Assembly: GCA_014773175.1 (NCBI GenBank)
Contig: VXCM01001450.1
Location: forward strand, 66,609-130,608
Direction: 5' to 3'
DNA length: 64,000 bases
Source: Lucifuga dentata
Lineage: Eukaryota > Chordata > Actinopteri > Ophidiiformes > Bythitidae
Shown: positions 40,166-53,197 of the stretch, in pieces
Numbering within the stretch: position 1 is the stretch's first letter
Layout of the letters: every line of letters begins with the position of its first letter
The notes under the pieces: generated by a model
Seen by the model: the letters and a program-made list of their open reading frames with translations, nothing else
Databases searched by the model: none
Told to the model about the DNA's origin: nothing
Translations under genes and position numbers: made by a program

Positions 40166-41900
40166 GTAGTTGATCACTAGATTGATAGATACATCTGATC
40201 TGACCCAGGATGATGTACTGTATAAATGAAATGGACAGGATGCTCACCACTCTTTCCCTGAGTTCATTTTCTGTTTTGCAAACTAACCCAAACTTTAATG
40301 CTCTTCCATGTACTCTAGCAGGCTTAACTTTCAAAAAAAAAAAAAAAAAAAAAAAAAATCTACAAAGTAAAACTTAAGCCTCTTGTGGAGCTTTTATCCA
40401 TCATTTATTTTACTATGTATTTTCTTGGACAAACATGCTTTACAGAAGAATGAGTCACCTCTTCTGTGGGTTGATAAGACAGGGGTTTCTTATCAGAAAG
40501 AAAAGCACAATTATCACTTTCTCTGCTTTCCTTCTGGCTGAATAATAAATGCAGGTTACTGGAGACTACAATGTTTGCTGGCTTATAGCTTATATGTTGA
40601 AATAACTCGCCAAACTCACTGAAATAAATGGAAAAGGTCTTGTAGTCTCCAGATACTTTGCAAATGGGACAAAACCCTTTGACTTTCAGTATCCCCTGTT
40701 GCAGGTGACATCTCCTGCCTTGATGTCTTTCGCGAGTTTTCTCTCCTCGCGTCTTTCCACCCCAAGAAGTTGAGAAGGAGCATACAGTTCAGCCGCCACC
40801 AGAAGCCAAGTGACCACTGACTATCACTTTATGTGACCACTCTTCAGTCACACTCATGGTCACAGTCACTGTTTGGGGCAGAGGGAGGCAGCTACAGTAC
40901 ATGGCCTAAAGAGAGACATCCTGATGCTGGAGACAAGCTGTAAGATGATGGTCAAAACATGCAGACACATTAAATATGCTTTATGGAATAAATGGCTTGC
41001 AACTGTCTTCATCTGCTGTTGTAGCAAGCAGTTAATATTGATATATTTAATAAAACACATTTTGCCAGGTTCAAGAAGACTGAACTTTGCCATCTCAGAA
41101 TGTTAACTGTATAGTTCAAATTTTTCATTAAGTTAAGCCTTACTTCAGTGGCTTGACATTCATTTTGGTAATTGACAGCAGCAATAAGTAGTTGCTGTCA
41201 TTTACCACTTCTGTGCAATAAATTGTGTTTACTATCTTTTTTTTCTCATACTGTAACATAGAGCATATTGTAAGATCTAACAATGTGTCATGTTGTTTTT
41301 AATGTCTTTGTATGATTTCAGTCATTTTGCAATTCCAGATTTGTAGCAACTGAAAGTCTTTTCACAGTCAAAATGCTTTTCAAATGTTTTGCAACTAGTG
41401 GCAGAAATAAAATTGACAACAGAAATAACTGTAGCTACGTGCTTTTTTTGGAATGTTTTTGTGCATTTCATTCTGTTTCAGTGTTTAACACTTGGCTGTC
41501 AAATAGCATCAAGAAACTTTATGCAGTAGCAAGCATATATTCAAAGCAAAAGCAAAAAAGAGGAGTATACAGATACACACATGATGTGTCAGGCCTGTGT
41601 GTCTTGGTGATAATAAAATACCTAAAATGGGAAGTATAGATATGCTGACAAAATTTAATTAAAGGTAACGTGATATTAAATATGTTTTCCAAATAGTATA
41701 ATTAATAGCAAGCCTAATATTTCAAATCAGTTGGTGACAATATTTTTCTTGATTAACCATGCATAAACTCTACAGTGAATAATATACTAAAATAACAATG
41801 CATAAAAACGGTGGTCTTCATCATCTGCTAGCACAATCTCAGGACTCGTTTTAAATTTTTAAGACATAAAAAAGTTCCAAATTTCAAGATTGTCAGATTT
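39101..41900. other. intergenic, AT-rich, no gene seen
   Basis: The stretch between the acap3 3' end and the ube2j2 5' region has only short, unsupported open frames. It contains a GATA tetranucleotide repeat (40099-40167) and a long A-run (40335-40358). Nothing else was recognised. Confidence 0.5.
40099..40167. repeat. (GATA)n microsatellite
   Basis: GATA tetramers with one GATG interruption near the left end. Confidence 0.95.
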
Positions 41901-41911
41901 GGGATTTGGCG

Positions 41912-41943
41912 CATTACCGCCACCTAGTAAGGTGGCGGTAATG
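41912..41943. promoter_or_regulatory. perfect 14-bp hairpin upstream of ube2j2
   Basis: CATTACCGCCACCT, loop AGTA, AGGTGGCGGTAATG. It lies 35 bp before the first ATG of the putative 5' exon. One strand reads ACTAGGTGGCGG, which resembles the core of vertebrate CTCF sites, but the match is partial. Confidence 0.45.
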
Positions 41944-41978
41944 AGCTTTTCACTTATGTTCCAGCTGCAACAACACAA

Positions 41979-42135
41979 ATGAAGAAGAGAAGCGGAAGCG
42001 TCATTTTTCTCCTGCTGGTGATCGCTAACGCTACGTTGCTGCTACATCTTATCGCTTTTGGGTTTGACAGCGAAAAGAACAGTCGTATTTGTGGTCCAGC
42101 TGTAAACAGCTGTTTTCATTGGAGTCTCTGGAGAG
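41979..42135 (+). other. ube2j2: putative 5' exon of ube2j2 with upstream ORF
   Basis: An ATG at 41979 opens 52 codons with a hydrophobic leader-like start (VIFLLLVIANATLLLHLIAF) and reaches a consensus donor GAGAG|GTATGT at 42135. The next credible acceptor on this strand is that of the ube2j2 start-codon exon (45673). That join gives a 58-residue upstream frame that ends at TAA 45690-45692 and overlaps the ube2j2 ATG out of frame. I do not recognise the peptide. It could instead be the first coding exon of an unrelated secreted or membrane protein. Confidence 0.4.
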
Positions 42136-43359
42136 GTATGTGTGTGTGTGTGTGTGTGACACGACATCTACCTTGTGTGTATGAAACAAATGTGGGACTC
42201 AGATCTCCTTAGTCAGGGGACTAGTGATCTAACCGTTGCTGGGTAGCTCAACACAGCTGTGGCCTAGGTTAGCCTTTAGCTAACTATGAACACAAGACTT
42301 GTCACCTAGTAGCTAGCTTCAACTCAACGTGTCCACTTAGCCTGTTTGACGTTAACTTACATACTTAAAGACCATCGGTTTACAAAATCGTAAAATGCTT
42401 AAAATTTACTTTTGTGTATTTAAAGTTGAACTGCTTGGTTTGTTAACGGTCGTGGGCTCAGAAACGAAAGCAAACTAACTGTCCGATACCTAGCTAACTT
42501 CACTTACCCGTCTCAGCTAGCCAGTGAACTAACATTAGCTTAGCTTGTCAGTCAGCGGATTAACGTTAACATACTTTAGTCTGCATTAAGTAGCCTGTTA
42601 ATTACCAGCTAGAAAGTGACGACTGCAATGATATCGAGCTGCTAGTTAAACTCAGTACAGTTTAAAGTCTGAATATGGAAGATGTTGCTGAGCTGGTAGT
42701 GAAATTGTTTTGAGTGCAGTAGGCATAATTTGGAAGTTGATTTAAATTAGATTCTGTTAAATTAGATTCGACTTTATGCGGTTTGGAAATATTAGCACTT
42801 TACGTGACTGTTTCCCCATTGTGAGAATTAATATTTTTACTCCACTACATTTCAAAGTTATAGTTCGCAAAACACTACATTTAATTGGCGGAATAAAACT
42901 CTACAAGCAAAACACAGATGAATTTGTATTACTACAAGTAGCTGAATTACTCAAATCTTTATTCGATTGATGGCTTAGTCAGTTATTAAATGACCGTTTT
43001 GATCATCTGTAAATAATAAGTACCACTAATTTAATAGACGATTAGTCATTTTAATGCTTTATGAAGAAAAGGGGTCAAACACATACTGGATATAGCCTCT
43101 CAACAGGGAGGATTTTCCGCTTTTCTCTGTTTCATTTAGATATAAATTGAAAAACATTGTGCTTTTTTTTTTTTTTTAACTGGTTATAGGGCAAAGTAAT
43201 ATATTTAAAGGCATCACTTTAGATGCAGCTACATATTAAAGTAAGTTATCCAAAAATGTTCTGAGGATTTGTTAAACTTCTCTGTTAAATATCAATTAAA
43301 TTGCATACCTTAGAAATATGTTTTTAGTACAGATCTGACTAAATGTGCAACTGTAAGAT

Positions 43360-45060
43360 AACTTTTTGTGTTCATGTAGCTTGTGATGAACAGTTGTCAT
43401 CAGTCCCGGCTGCAGAGCAAATTAAGTGGCAGGGCATCGGCGCGCATCTTTGTTGTGCCTCAAACTGCATCCCTGCTGAGAATTGCATCCCCACTCCTGG
43501 ACAATGGATCATGTAATCTAAGACAATATTTATTCCTTTCAAAAACTTTTATCAACAGTGATTATGGCACTTCTTAGGGGCAATATATATAAGGTATATG
43601 GAGGTATATGGGCAGCATCGATTATAGTTCCACTCTTATTTTGTCGTTATTTCTGCCGAAAAATACATCCCCTCCTTTCTCAGCCCCGAGGAGGCTCACA
43701 TGCACCAAACTCTCCCTGTCACATCGAAATAACCCCAAATGTGAGCTGTGAAATCAATTTCATTCCTTCATCTTGGGGATGCAAATCTCGGCAGAGATGT
43801 ATTTCACCTGTTCATCTGCTCACAGTCCGTGCGCCCGCCCGGCATGTGCGCCTTTATACACGGCCTATGTACCTACAGCCAAATGGCTCAGATATTAATG
43901 TGACCTGAGACACACCTCCATAAGCTGTCCACAAGCATTTTCTCTTTTTTTCTGTCAAAAGCGTCAGCACCAAATCATCATCACTGGATGATGTGAATCC
44001 ATCTTGATTTCTCGCGTTGCCAAACTTTATTGAGGAGCAGTCATAAATTCACATTGCGACAGGTGTAAATTTGACACATTTTGCAGCCTGTTTGTTTAGT
44101 TTAAATTAATTTTAATTACTTGTAATTCCTCAAGTAGGCTATGACACGCACAGTGTATTACCCACACCCAAGAAAATTTACAACGTTATAGGCTACAAAC
44201 TCGTGTATAAACTGCACTGATGTACCTGTAACCTGCATGATAATAAAGACAAAAGCTGTTATTCTGCATTTACAATGGTCAGACAAGATGGCATTATAGA
44301 ATTACATAACTCAGTTGAAATCATAAGAAATAGACNACAATGGTCAGACAAGATGGCATTATAGAATTACATAACTCAGTTGAAATCATAAGAAATAGAC
44401 ACATGTTACCAAAGTCTGACGTGTTGTTATGGCGATGACGATTATTGGTTGGAAAAAGAGCAAATGGGCCACAGAATCTGTAACGATGTCTGGGTGGACC
44501 CAAGGACAGAAACGGAGACACTGGCAGACGGAAGTGTTTGAATGTTGCTGACCATTTAGTGAAGGAAATAAAATAGGCTACTGTCTTACAAAAAACTGTC
44601 AAATGGGCAATGCGCAAAAGTGACTAACTTGACGGCAGCTGCTGACAAACTGGAGATCTCCACGGCAGCCGTTTTTGTTTCCTTGTTAGACTCCTTACTG
44701 ACTAAGACACAGCAACCAGATACTCTAAAACAAAGAAAACAGGTGAGTCAGTTAATAACTAATTGAGTTCCAGTCATCACTCTGCAGTGGACAGGAGTCA
44801 CATATTTTGAAAACATTAAAGGTGTTTCGTAGTGAGGACACCTCTGTGTTGTGCTGCTATGATAATTAGCATAATTACTTCTCTGTTGTCTTATTTGACC
44901 ACAGAGAAATTGTTTTAAATGATAGTGGATATATTCTTTTTTGTTTTCTTTAAACTGCCGAGTTCATCTGGGGGGGCAAGATGTTCAAATGGGTGGGCAG
45001 TGCCCCCAAATGCCCGCCCATAACACCAGGTCTGGTTGTCATTATTTTTGACATGTCAGA
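43360..45060. repeat. probable interspersed-repeat tract in ube2j2 intron 1
   Basis: The tract has features of fish transposon remnants, including GGGTGGGCAGTGCCCCCAAA and CATAACACCAGGTCTGG near 44990-45030. An exact 64-bp assembly duplication lies at 44272-44335 and 44337-44400, split by an N at 44336. I could not define element ends. Confidence 0.35.
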
Positions 45061-45672
45061 TGACACAATTAGCATGATCAAGTACATCATTAGCTGCAGC
45101 CACATCAAAATAAAATTTTACACTTTGAAAGGGACTATTCTTGATTCATATTTGGTAGTTTAATACTAATTTACTTAAGCACATTTTAGAATACAAGGCT
45201 GTTCTTTTTATTTTATGTACCGTAAGTATTTTTACAGTGTTACATGTACATTTAATCAACAGATGTGAATAGTGTTTCCACCACTGTCACTGGGTTCTTA
45301 CATTTATATTAAAATATTATTAAAATTTGCACGATGGTTTGGAGTGTCAGTTGTGCCTGTCTCTCTCTCTCCTNCCCCCCCCCCCCAAAACAAAAAAAAG
45401 AACACAATATGGTGTTGTGATAAAGTTGATTAGGATACATCATTATAACTACAACTGAGGAGAAAATTATTCCAATTTTTTCCAAAGCCAGGAATCAGTC
45501 GTGCTGTATGTGTGCTCTACATTATTAAATGCTTTCAACTTCACAGACTATGTAGACAGCAGAAATGAAATTTTGTTTGTAGAGTCTTGTACCAGTGTAT
45601 CAATAATGTATTGAAAGAGCCCCTATGAAGACAAGTTGTTGTATCTCACTGGTGTGTGTCTTGAATCCTCAG

Positions 45673-48600
45673 ATGAACAACAACGGGAATAAGAGAGCTC
45701 CAACGACAGCCACTCAGCGATTAAAGCAGGATTACCTCAGGATAAAGAAAGACCCTGTGCCTTATATCTGTGCAGAACCTCTCCCCTCCAACATCCTAGA
45801 ATGGTAAGCAAGGCCTCTCTTCCTACATGAACTGCAGTAAGACTATAATAAGATTTTTGGCTTTGGTTTTGCAAAGAGAGCGTACTGTCACTACTTCACC
45901 AGTCAATGAGTTGCTGAAATGAAAGAAAAAAGCCAGATGTGAGAGAAAACTCGGCAAAACAGATTGACTTACTTACTGGAATAGTGGTGAGGTGTTCTAG
46001 CTGTGGACTGTTTATGTAATCAGAGTTAGTGTGGCCACCAGTTTGTAGACTTTGTCACTAAGTCACATGCTCTGGCATGTTTGTGCACCGCAGGACTGGC
46101 TACTATTAAAATAGAGTTCATAATCGAGATGAACGTCATTGCTGTTTAACTCTAATTGAAACATGCAATGTGATAAAAATTGAATGTTTTATTACTTGCA
46201 GAAGTACTGAGGAGTGCAACACATTGAATTTACCTTCATATTTTTCACAGTCTGGTCTGTAGTCTTAGAAATACTGAGCAGTATTTATCAGATGAGCTAT
46301 AAAAAAAACAGAAAACAAAAAAACTTAATAGCTGCACCAGACTTAGGACCATTAAATTCAGATAAGTATTAGTGATTTAATGTCACATCAAATTCTTTTA
46401 AGACCAGTTTAAATATTGAATCTGGTTATTGTCAGCCCACCTAGAAAGATTTCCTCTTCCAGGGAAGTAAGGAAATAAGGAAACAGGTCTAGTTTTTTTC
46501 TCATATTTATTGCCAGAACACAATAATGAAAGGGAAGTCTTTTATTTTATCTGATCAATTTTTGACTCAACATAAAGTAGGAATAAAGACATTTTTGGTA
46601 AAAATTATCTGTAGTCCACATGAAGCAGTAGGCTACAGGTGAAAAGGAACAACACTTAAAGGAACATACTGGCGACTGTGCATGTTTAAGACCAAGACAT
46701 ATAATCCATACACGTTACATTACTGGCAATCATTTCCAAAATATACTACTTTAGCAGTAAAATTCAGAATTGTTTTTCCTACCCTCCAGACTGCCATTGT
46801 TTTCAGTACATTCCAGTACGCTATTAAACTCAACTTGTAGAGCCTTGAAATTTGAGATACATAATCCATCACAACATACCACATGTCTGTTAGGTTTTTT
46901 GCTGAAGTAACTTTATTTTACCGATCCAACACGGAGCTGCATGGAAGACAATGTATTTCTCCACCAAATATAGTCCCAGGAGAAGGCAGCTTTTACCAAG
47001 AAATTAAAATGACTGTGCCTTCTACCATCTTGCAGAAGTGCTAGCAGGTAAAACATTGAATTTAAAGTGGATGTATCACCTGAACATTTGATTTTGAAAG
47101 ATTAGGTGATTTGAAAAAGTAACAGGAAAACTAAAATAGATTTTTGTTTTGGAAATTGGTTGTCCATATTGTAACATGTATGCAGGTTGTATAAATTGGG
47201 CTCAAACATGCACGATCGCCAGTTTGGTTCTTTGTATTTGACAGTCTATAGGCACCATAAATTCTGAATGTTTTTTGGACAGGTTTATTTTTTTATTAGA
47301 AATTTTATAGTATTTTTCCATTATGTAGAAATGTTTATTGGCTAATAGAAATGTTTTCTGTCTTCACTAGGCACTATGTAGTCAGAGGACCTGAGAAAAC
47401 TCCATATGAAGGTAAAAACTACCAAACAACATATCTCTGTCAAGCTGTGTTTAGACAAGCCACTTCTTCTTGACCTTAACATGTTAGCGAAACATCTTTC
47501 CACTCATGGGTTTTAATAGTGTAAAGTAGAGATGCACAGATCTGCTCTGACATCATCCGAATCTGCACGTATATTTTGACTCATCCACCCACACCCACCT
47601 GAAGGAATTATTTTCTCCAATTTAGAGACCCGCACCCGCACGAACATTCCACTGCACCTCTACCGGCAGGGTCAGATTGGGATCCTANGGGGGGGGGGGG
47701 GACCAATGGGGAACCACGGAGTTTGGTTTCGCTTTGTCGCTTTCTCTGCTTTCACGTTCTTGGGGCCGCCCGAGGTACCGAACGTACCGACAATTCTCCT
47801 GATGGCCTCTCCCGATGGCCAATCCAACCCCGTCTACCGGTGATGATATGGTAACATATTACACTGAAGTAGGCTGATTTTAATTAAATTAACATTGATA
47901 AAGCAAAGTTTTTTAGAAAAAATGAAATGGTAACAGGCACAATAGCCTGAACACACACATACCGACATCTTTCAGCCCTTAAAAATCCGAATGTCACAGC
48001 AGCTTCTCAAACACTGTAAAGAAATAATTTAAAATAAAGTTTGGCTGCTGCACCAGGGGGAAAAAAAAAAAAAAAAAAANAAAAAAAAAAAAAAAAAAGA
48101 CACGTTCAGCAGTCCAAACACAGGCTGGCATATTCTGAATGTCGCTGCAACCTCCCAAAACACAGTCTGTTACGAACCATGAATACTCGAAGGCTGTGTC
48201 CAACATAAGTAATATAGGCTAAATGGGCATATAAACTGCTCAGCAGTTCAAAATAAAAAGGGTTGTAACTTCTACAGCAGAACCAAACTGGTGCCAATCC
48301 AGGNTGCTCAGCAGTTCAAAATAAAAAGGGTTGTAACTTCTACAGCAGAACCAAACTGGTGCCAATCCAGGCTAAACACGTTATAGCCTCAAATACTTAA
48401 TTAGACTTCTTCTTTGCACTGTGCAAAAATAAAATAGCATCCACTGTGCCAGGATTTAGGCGACTCTGCCTCGCCTCTATGATGCGCTCAGCTGCGCTGA
48501 ATGAGCACTCGCTCGCAGCGCTTGTTGTGCTAAGAGTATAGTCTGCTAAATCATGCCTGACGAAAAATTAAGCTTAAAATATGCTGTTCACATTTTAGAG

Positions 48601-49968
48601 AATGTAATTAATATTTCCCTCATTAATGATGTTTGAGGCATATTTCACCCACCCGAACCCATCCGCTATTAATCAGAAATGTTAATTTTTTATGACTCTA
48701 CCCAGCTGACCCGCAGATCAACCATGGGTATAACTGCAATCCGCGCATTACTAGTGTAAAGTAATGACTCAGGAACAAGTTGAGCCAGACAAGCTGAATT
48801 ATATTGTCTGTGTCTTCGGTTTCACACTGTCTGTTGTGTTTCGTTTTTTATTTACCTGCATAATGGCACAAGTTAATCTGTTTTCCGCAGGAGGATATTA
48901 CCATGGAAAACTCATATTTCCTCGAGAATTTCCTTTTAAACCACCCAGTATCTATATGATAACACCAAACGGGCGATTCAAGTGTAACACAAGGTAAGCG
49001 TGTGCTAGCTGTGACCTGAAGTCCTCCGTATGCTTCAAAAGATTCAGGTGGTACAGAGTGACTTCTGGTTACGTCAGAAAGCAGTCGGGTTTATATGTTT
49101 ATATGCTAGTGTTCAGAAGAATCACCCAAAAATGTTTATGTTTTAGATAGATAACACACTTGACAGTGAGGATCAAGCTGGACTGACTCTTTTTCAGCCT
49201 GAGTTACTGTTTTCATAGATTTGAGCATGAAAAATAACAACTACATACTATTTTGCCTGTTTCTCTGCAGGTTATGTCTGTCCATCACAGACTTTCATCC
49301 AGATACATGGAACCCGGCATGGTCCGTGTCCACCATCCTCACAGGTCTGCTCAGCTTCATGGTGGAAAAAGGCCCCACCCTCGGTAGCATCGAGACCTCT
49401 GACTACACAGTGCGTACAGGCAGAAAGATGATCCTAAATGCTGCACAGTCAACCTGTAATGTCTCATTTTAATGTTTTTTTTTTTTTTTTTTTTTTCCCC
49501 AGAAAAGACAGCTCTCAGCCCAAAGCCTGGCCTTCAATCTCAAAGATAAAGTGTTTTGCGAGCTGTTTCCTGATGTAGTCGATGTAGGTGTAAGGTGATC
49601 TCTAACTCGAATTGTTCTTCTTTGTTTTTTCTTTCTTATTGCTTCATTTCTCCCGTCCATTTTTATCTTTCCTCCAGGAGATGAAGCAGAAACAGAAAGC
49701 TCAGGAGGAGTTAAGCGCCCGCACTCAGCCTCTCCCCCTCCCCGATGTGGTGCCCGACGGTGACCCCCAACAAGCCCACTATGGCCTTCCCGCCCTCAAT
49801 GGAGCCCCTGTCCCATTGGGGGGTGCCAACCCTGCTCCTGGCCTGCAGCAGGCCAATCGTAACCATGGACTTCTGGGTGGGGCTCTAGCCAATCTGTTTG
49901 TCATTGTCGGCTTTGCAGCATTTGCCTACACAGTGAAGTATGTGCTGAGGAGCATAGCGCAGGAGTGA
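45673..49968 (+). CDS. ube2j2: UBE2J2, ER tail-anchored ubiquitin-conjugating enzyme E2
   Basis: This E2 enzyme takes ubiquitin from E1 and serves ER-associated degradation. Coding exons are 45673-45803, 47371-47411, 48891-48993, 49271-49409, 49503-49583 and 49678-49968 (TGA), all GT-AG, totalling 261 residues against 259 in human. The N-terminus [20 protein letters not shown] is followed by the UBC fold (residues about 12-165). The catalytic Cys is C94 in [20 protein letters not shown]. The C-terminus has the tail anchor [19 protein letters not shown] (about 237-255) and RSIAQE. The start is the ATG at the first base of exon 45673. The Pro-rich spacer [11 protein letters not shown] precedes the anchor. 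The intron after 47411 holds a hAT element and the one after 45803 a MITE. Confidence 0.97.
46656..47233 (+). repeat. MITE family A (A7) in ube2j2 intron
   Basis: The left end TTAAAGGAACATACTGGCGA and the right end CGCCAGTTTGGTTCTTT pair as inverted repeats. The core matches A3. The termini are more diverged than in A4-A6, so this is an older copy or a subfamily. Confidence 0.8.
47527..48753. mobile_element. non-autonomous hAT-like DNA transposon with 8-bp target duplication
   Basis: The element begins TAGAGATGCACAGATC and ends GATYCGCGCAT-type sequence, here AATCCGCGCATTACTA. The ends are imperfect inverted repeats (TAGAGATGCACAGAT against TAGTAATGCGCGGAT). It is flanked by identical GTGTAAAG at 47519-47526 and 48754-48761, the 8-bp duplication typical of hAT transposons. 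No intact transposase frame is present. Single Ns at 47688, 48080 and 48304 and a 67-bp false duplication (48237-48303 and 48305-48371) mean the internal sequence is not fully reliable. It is in a ube2j2 intron. Confidence 0.85.
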
Positions 49969-52900
49969 GAGGAGCTGATGATTTAGAGAGACGCTCCTTC
50001 TGCAGGTGAGCCAGCTAGTGGACTCCACATTCAAAAAACACACTGTGGGGAGGGAGGTTCAGTCCTGGTCCCACCACCACCACCACCACCACCACCACTA
50101 CTGAACTTTGGAAGATGGAAATTCAAAGCCGACCCACACAGGGAGGATTGAAAAGGAGGTGGGGGAGTGGATGGGAGTGGCAGTCTGGAAGNGGGGGGGG
50201 GTACTGTTAAAATGGTTGTGATCCACTCTCTGCTTTAGTGGTTTATGTTGATAGAAGGACACGCTTGGCTCATGGGTTGTAGGAGAGTGTAGAATTCAGA
50301 ACTCAGAAGAAAATATAAATGGATGGTAATTTGTAGAGTGAGACATGCTGGAGGCTCGTCTCAATTCTAAAAACTCTCATGTCTTATGAATAATCTTTGG
50401 AACTCTGAATGCATCGTTCCTCTCTGGCACCATTTTGATTGAGCTAAGTCAAGTGTCGAATGGCATTTCCCTTTAGATAAACCAAATGCCAACGTCAAAG
50501 TAAAGTCCAGGCAAACTGCAGTGAAGTAAAAATCAATGTCCATGTTGTGCACATTCTGTGAAGATGGAATATTTAATGGGTAACAAAAGTGCTTCTGAAC
50601 AGTATTACTCAGATATCTATTTATATATCTGTTATTTTCATGCAACAAAATGATGTTTTACAGTCCAACATAAATAGAACAATAAGTTTTCAAATAAGGA
50701 GAAAGTGCAGAGGAGTTAGTCTCCTTAGAAATACTGTTACCTGAAGTTAGAAGAACCTTTAAGATAAAGGAGCAGTTCATCCAATTTACAAACAGCAGCT
50801 TTCTGCTGCCTCTGCACTAAAGTGGAAGTGAATAAAATTTCATTTGTAGTACTGAAAATCTCAGAAATTTTTTCAAAAAGTGTCCCACTTACTGAGGATT
50901 ATCTACAGACTTCACTGTGACAATTTCATTGGAATGATTTTCTGCTAAAGTACTAATCTGTTCATAATGAAGTCTGCTATCCTGAGAAACGGGCATTCTT
51001 TTTGCTATTGAATTGTATGTAATTTTTCAATACTTTGAGCAGAACAAATGAATTTCCACTCATTTCTGATATTTGTGGCTAGTGGAAGGAGACTCAGCAA
51101 AACCTGAAAAAATCGGGATCGTTACATTCCAATCAGAATCTGTCAAAAGTGCTGCAATATTTTTGGTTCAATCTGCTCAGCAGACAATATGCAGTACTGG
51201 ATCAGCTTATAATAGAAATAAGTCACCTCCATTTCCTCACCTGGTGTGCTTTCCTTTCATTAACCAACTAAGTAAGTCAAAACTCATGTATATTTGCCTA
51301 ATGAAAAAATCTCATGAATTCCTTATGTCTTTCTGAGCATTTTTGTCTTCATCTCAGTCCAGAATAAAATGGGAGTCCAGTGCAGGTAAATGTACTGAGC
51401 ATTAGCAGTACTGAGTGACGTGACAGTTATAGACTGTGTTGTTTACTGATGCACAATGCAACTATGTTAAAGGATCATACTGGCGATTTTGCACGTTTAA
51501 GCCAAAACAATACTACTTGTATATTACTGGCAACCAATTTCCAAAACATAAAACTGTATTTTAGATTTCCTGTTATTTTACTAAATCTCCTAATCTTTCA
51601 AAATCAACCTTAAAATTCAACGTTTTGCATGCTAACACATAAATCTGAATGTAGAAGGGACAGTTGTTTTTTAATGTCTCTGTAAAATCTGTCTTCTCCA
51701 GGGACTAGATTATCTGGCAGAGACATTTTCTTCCATGCAGCTCTGTGTTGGATGGGGTAAATTAGGTAATTGTAACAAAAAAAAAAAAAAAAAAAATGTA
51801 ATGGATGTCATGTTCATTGTGATGAATGAAACTAATCTTAAGTGCATTCCAAGTCTCTACAAGTTGATTTTTTTATTGCATACTGGAATGAACTGAAACC
51901 AATGGCATCCTGGTAGTGAGGAAAAATAATTATATTTGCCGCTCTACTAGCGTGTTTTGGGAAATGGTTGGTAGTAATGTCGCGTGTTTGCGGGTTGTAT
52001 ATATTGGGCTCAAGCATGCAAAATCACCAGAGAGCTCCTTTTAACTCACAGTCGACCCATGAGCCAAGCAGTGAATCCAGTTTTTGCACAGACGTGATTG
52101 GAGACCAAAACCTTTTACAATCGGCTTCGCTGACCGGAGCAGCATCAGTCTGCAGGTCCACACACATACACACGAGGAGAACCAACATTTTCTTCTGTAT
52201 GTTATTTTCTTTTTGATAATATTTCTTTTGTGTTTATTTATAGATCCGCTTGGCCAGTCTGTTATGGTATAATGATTCAGAGGAACACAGACAGGCTATG
52301 GCCCAGGCGTAAATAATTGCTAATAATTTACTGTTGTGCATTGCATTTAGTAAAAAGGATGGTTCTACTGTGTATCATTTCAACAGAAAGTCTGAAAGCA
52401 TAAGATTTTTGATTTTCTGTTGCTCTTTTCGGCACCCTCGCGAAAGACAAACTGTAAATGATGAGTGTGCGTTTGTGTGATTCTACAGGAAATGACGTTT
52501 TCCACGCTTCAGTTACCTTGTGTGGTATTGTATGTTTTCATAGCAAATACAAATAAATAACTCTGCTCGGCAGGGCATTTTAGAAAACAAAGTTTTTCTG
52601 CTTCTTTGAAATATTTCACTTACTGTCCATTTGTCTCTAACAATGTCAAAGTTTTCTAATATGATGGGAAAATGTCACGTTGCATTTACTTCTAAATTCG
52701 TTTTCCTGAATGTCAAACAGGCTCTACAAGGAAGCGTTTAATCAGAGTTCCACAGAACACTAAAGTAATTGCATCACTTCATATCACTCTTCCTTGGAAA
52801 GATCTGAACCATTATATCACGATAACACGTATCTGCGTGCTTTTAAAAGCGGCAACCAGACAGACGCTCAAACAAATTTCATTTGTGCCAACATCAACGC

Positions 52901-53100
52901 TACCTCTCCAAGGCAAGTATTCTTTTAAAGGGCAACCAAATGCTTTATATTCAATTATGGATATTTTTTTCAATGATTTAATTTACTGTTGCTCAAGTCT
53001 TTTCCAATTAAAATGACAGAAATATTAGAGTTTTGTGTAAGAATTTATGCCTAATTTTTGTTTTCCTGCTTCATTTACTGTGTTACTGTCCTGTCGTGTG
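49969..53100. other. ube2j2 3' UTR and intergenic
   Basis: The stretch follows the ube2j2 stop. A CAC trinucleotide repeat lies at 50072-50098, a G-run with an N at 50192, and MITE A8 at 51467-52044. No further gene is visible before the RING gene. Confidence 0.45.
51467..52044 (-). repeat. MITE family A (A8)
   Basis: It starts TTAAAGGATCATACTGGCG and ends ATCACCAGAGAGCTCCTTTT. The core has GAACTGAAACCAATGGCATC, the reverse of A3 and A7. Confidence 0.8.
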
Positions 53101-53197
53101 CCACAGATCGTCATATTACCGGCCTGCGCCTGGTGAAGAAAGACCTTCAGCTTCCAGCAGACACTTTCCGCCCCATCGTCTTCATCGCTCAGCCGCC

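Noticed and set aside
49612..49968. 118-residue single-exon gene
   Set aside because: It is the last exon of ube2j2 with intron read-through at its 5' side; the true exon starts at 49678.
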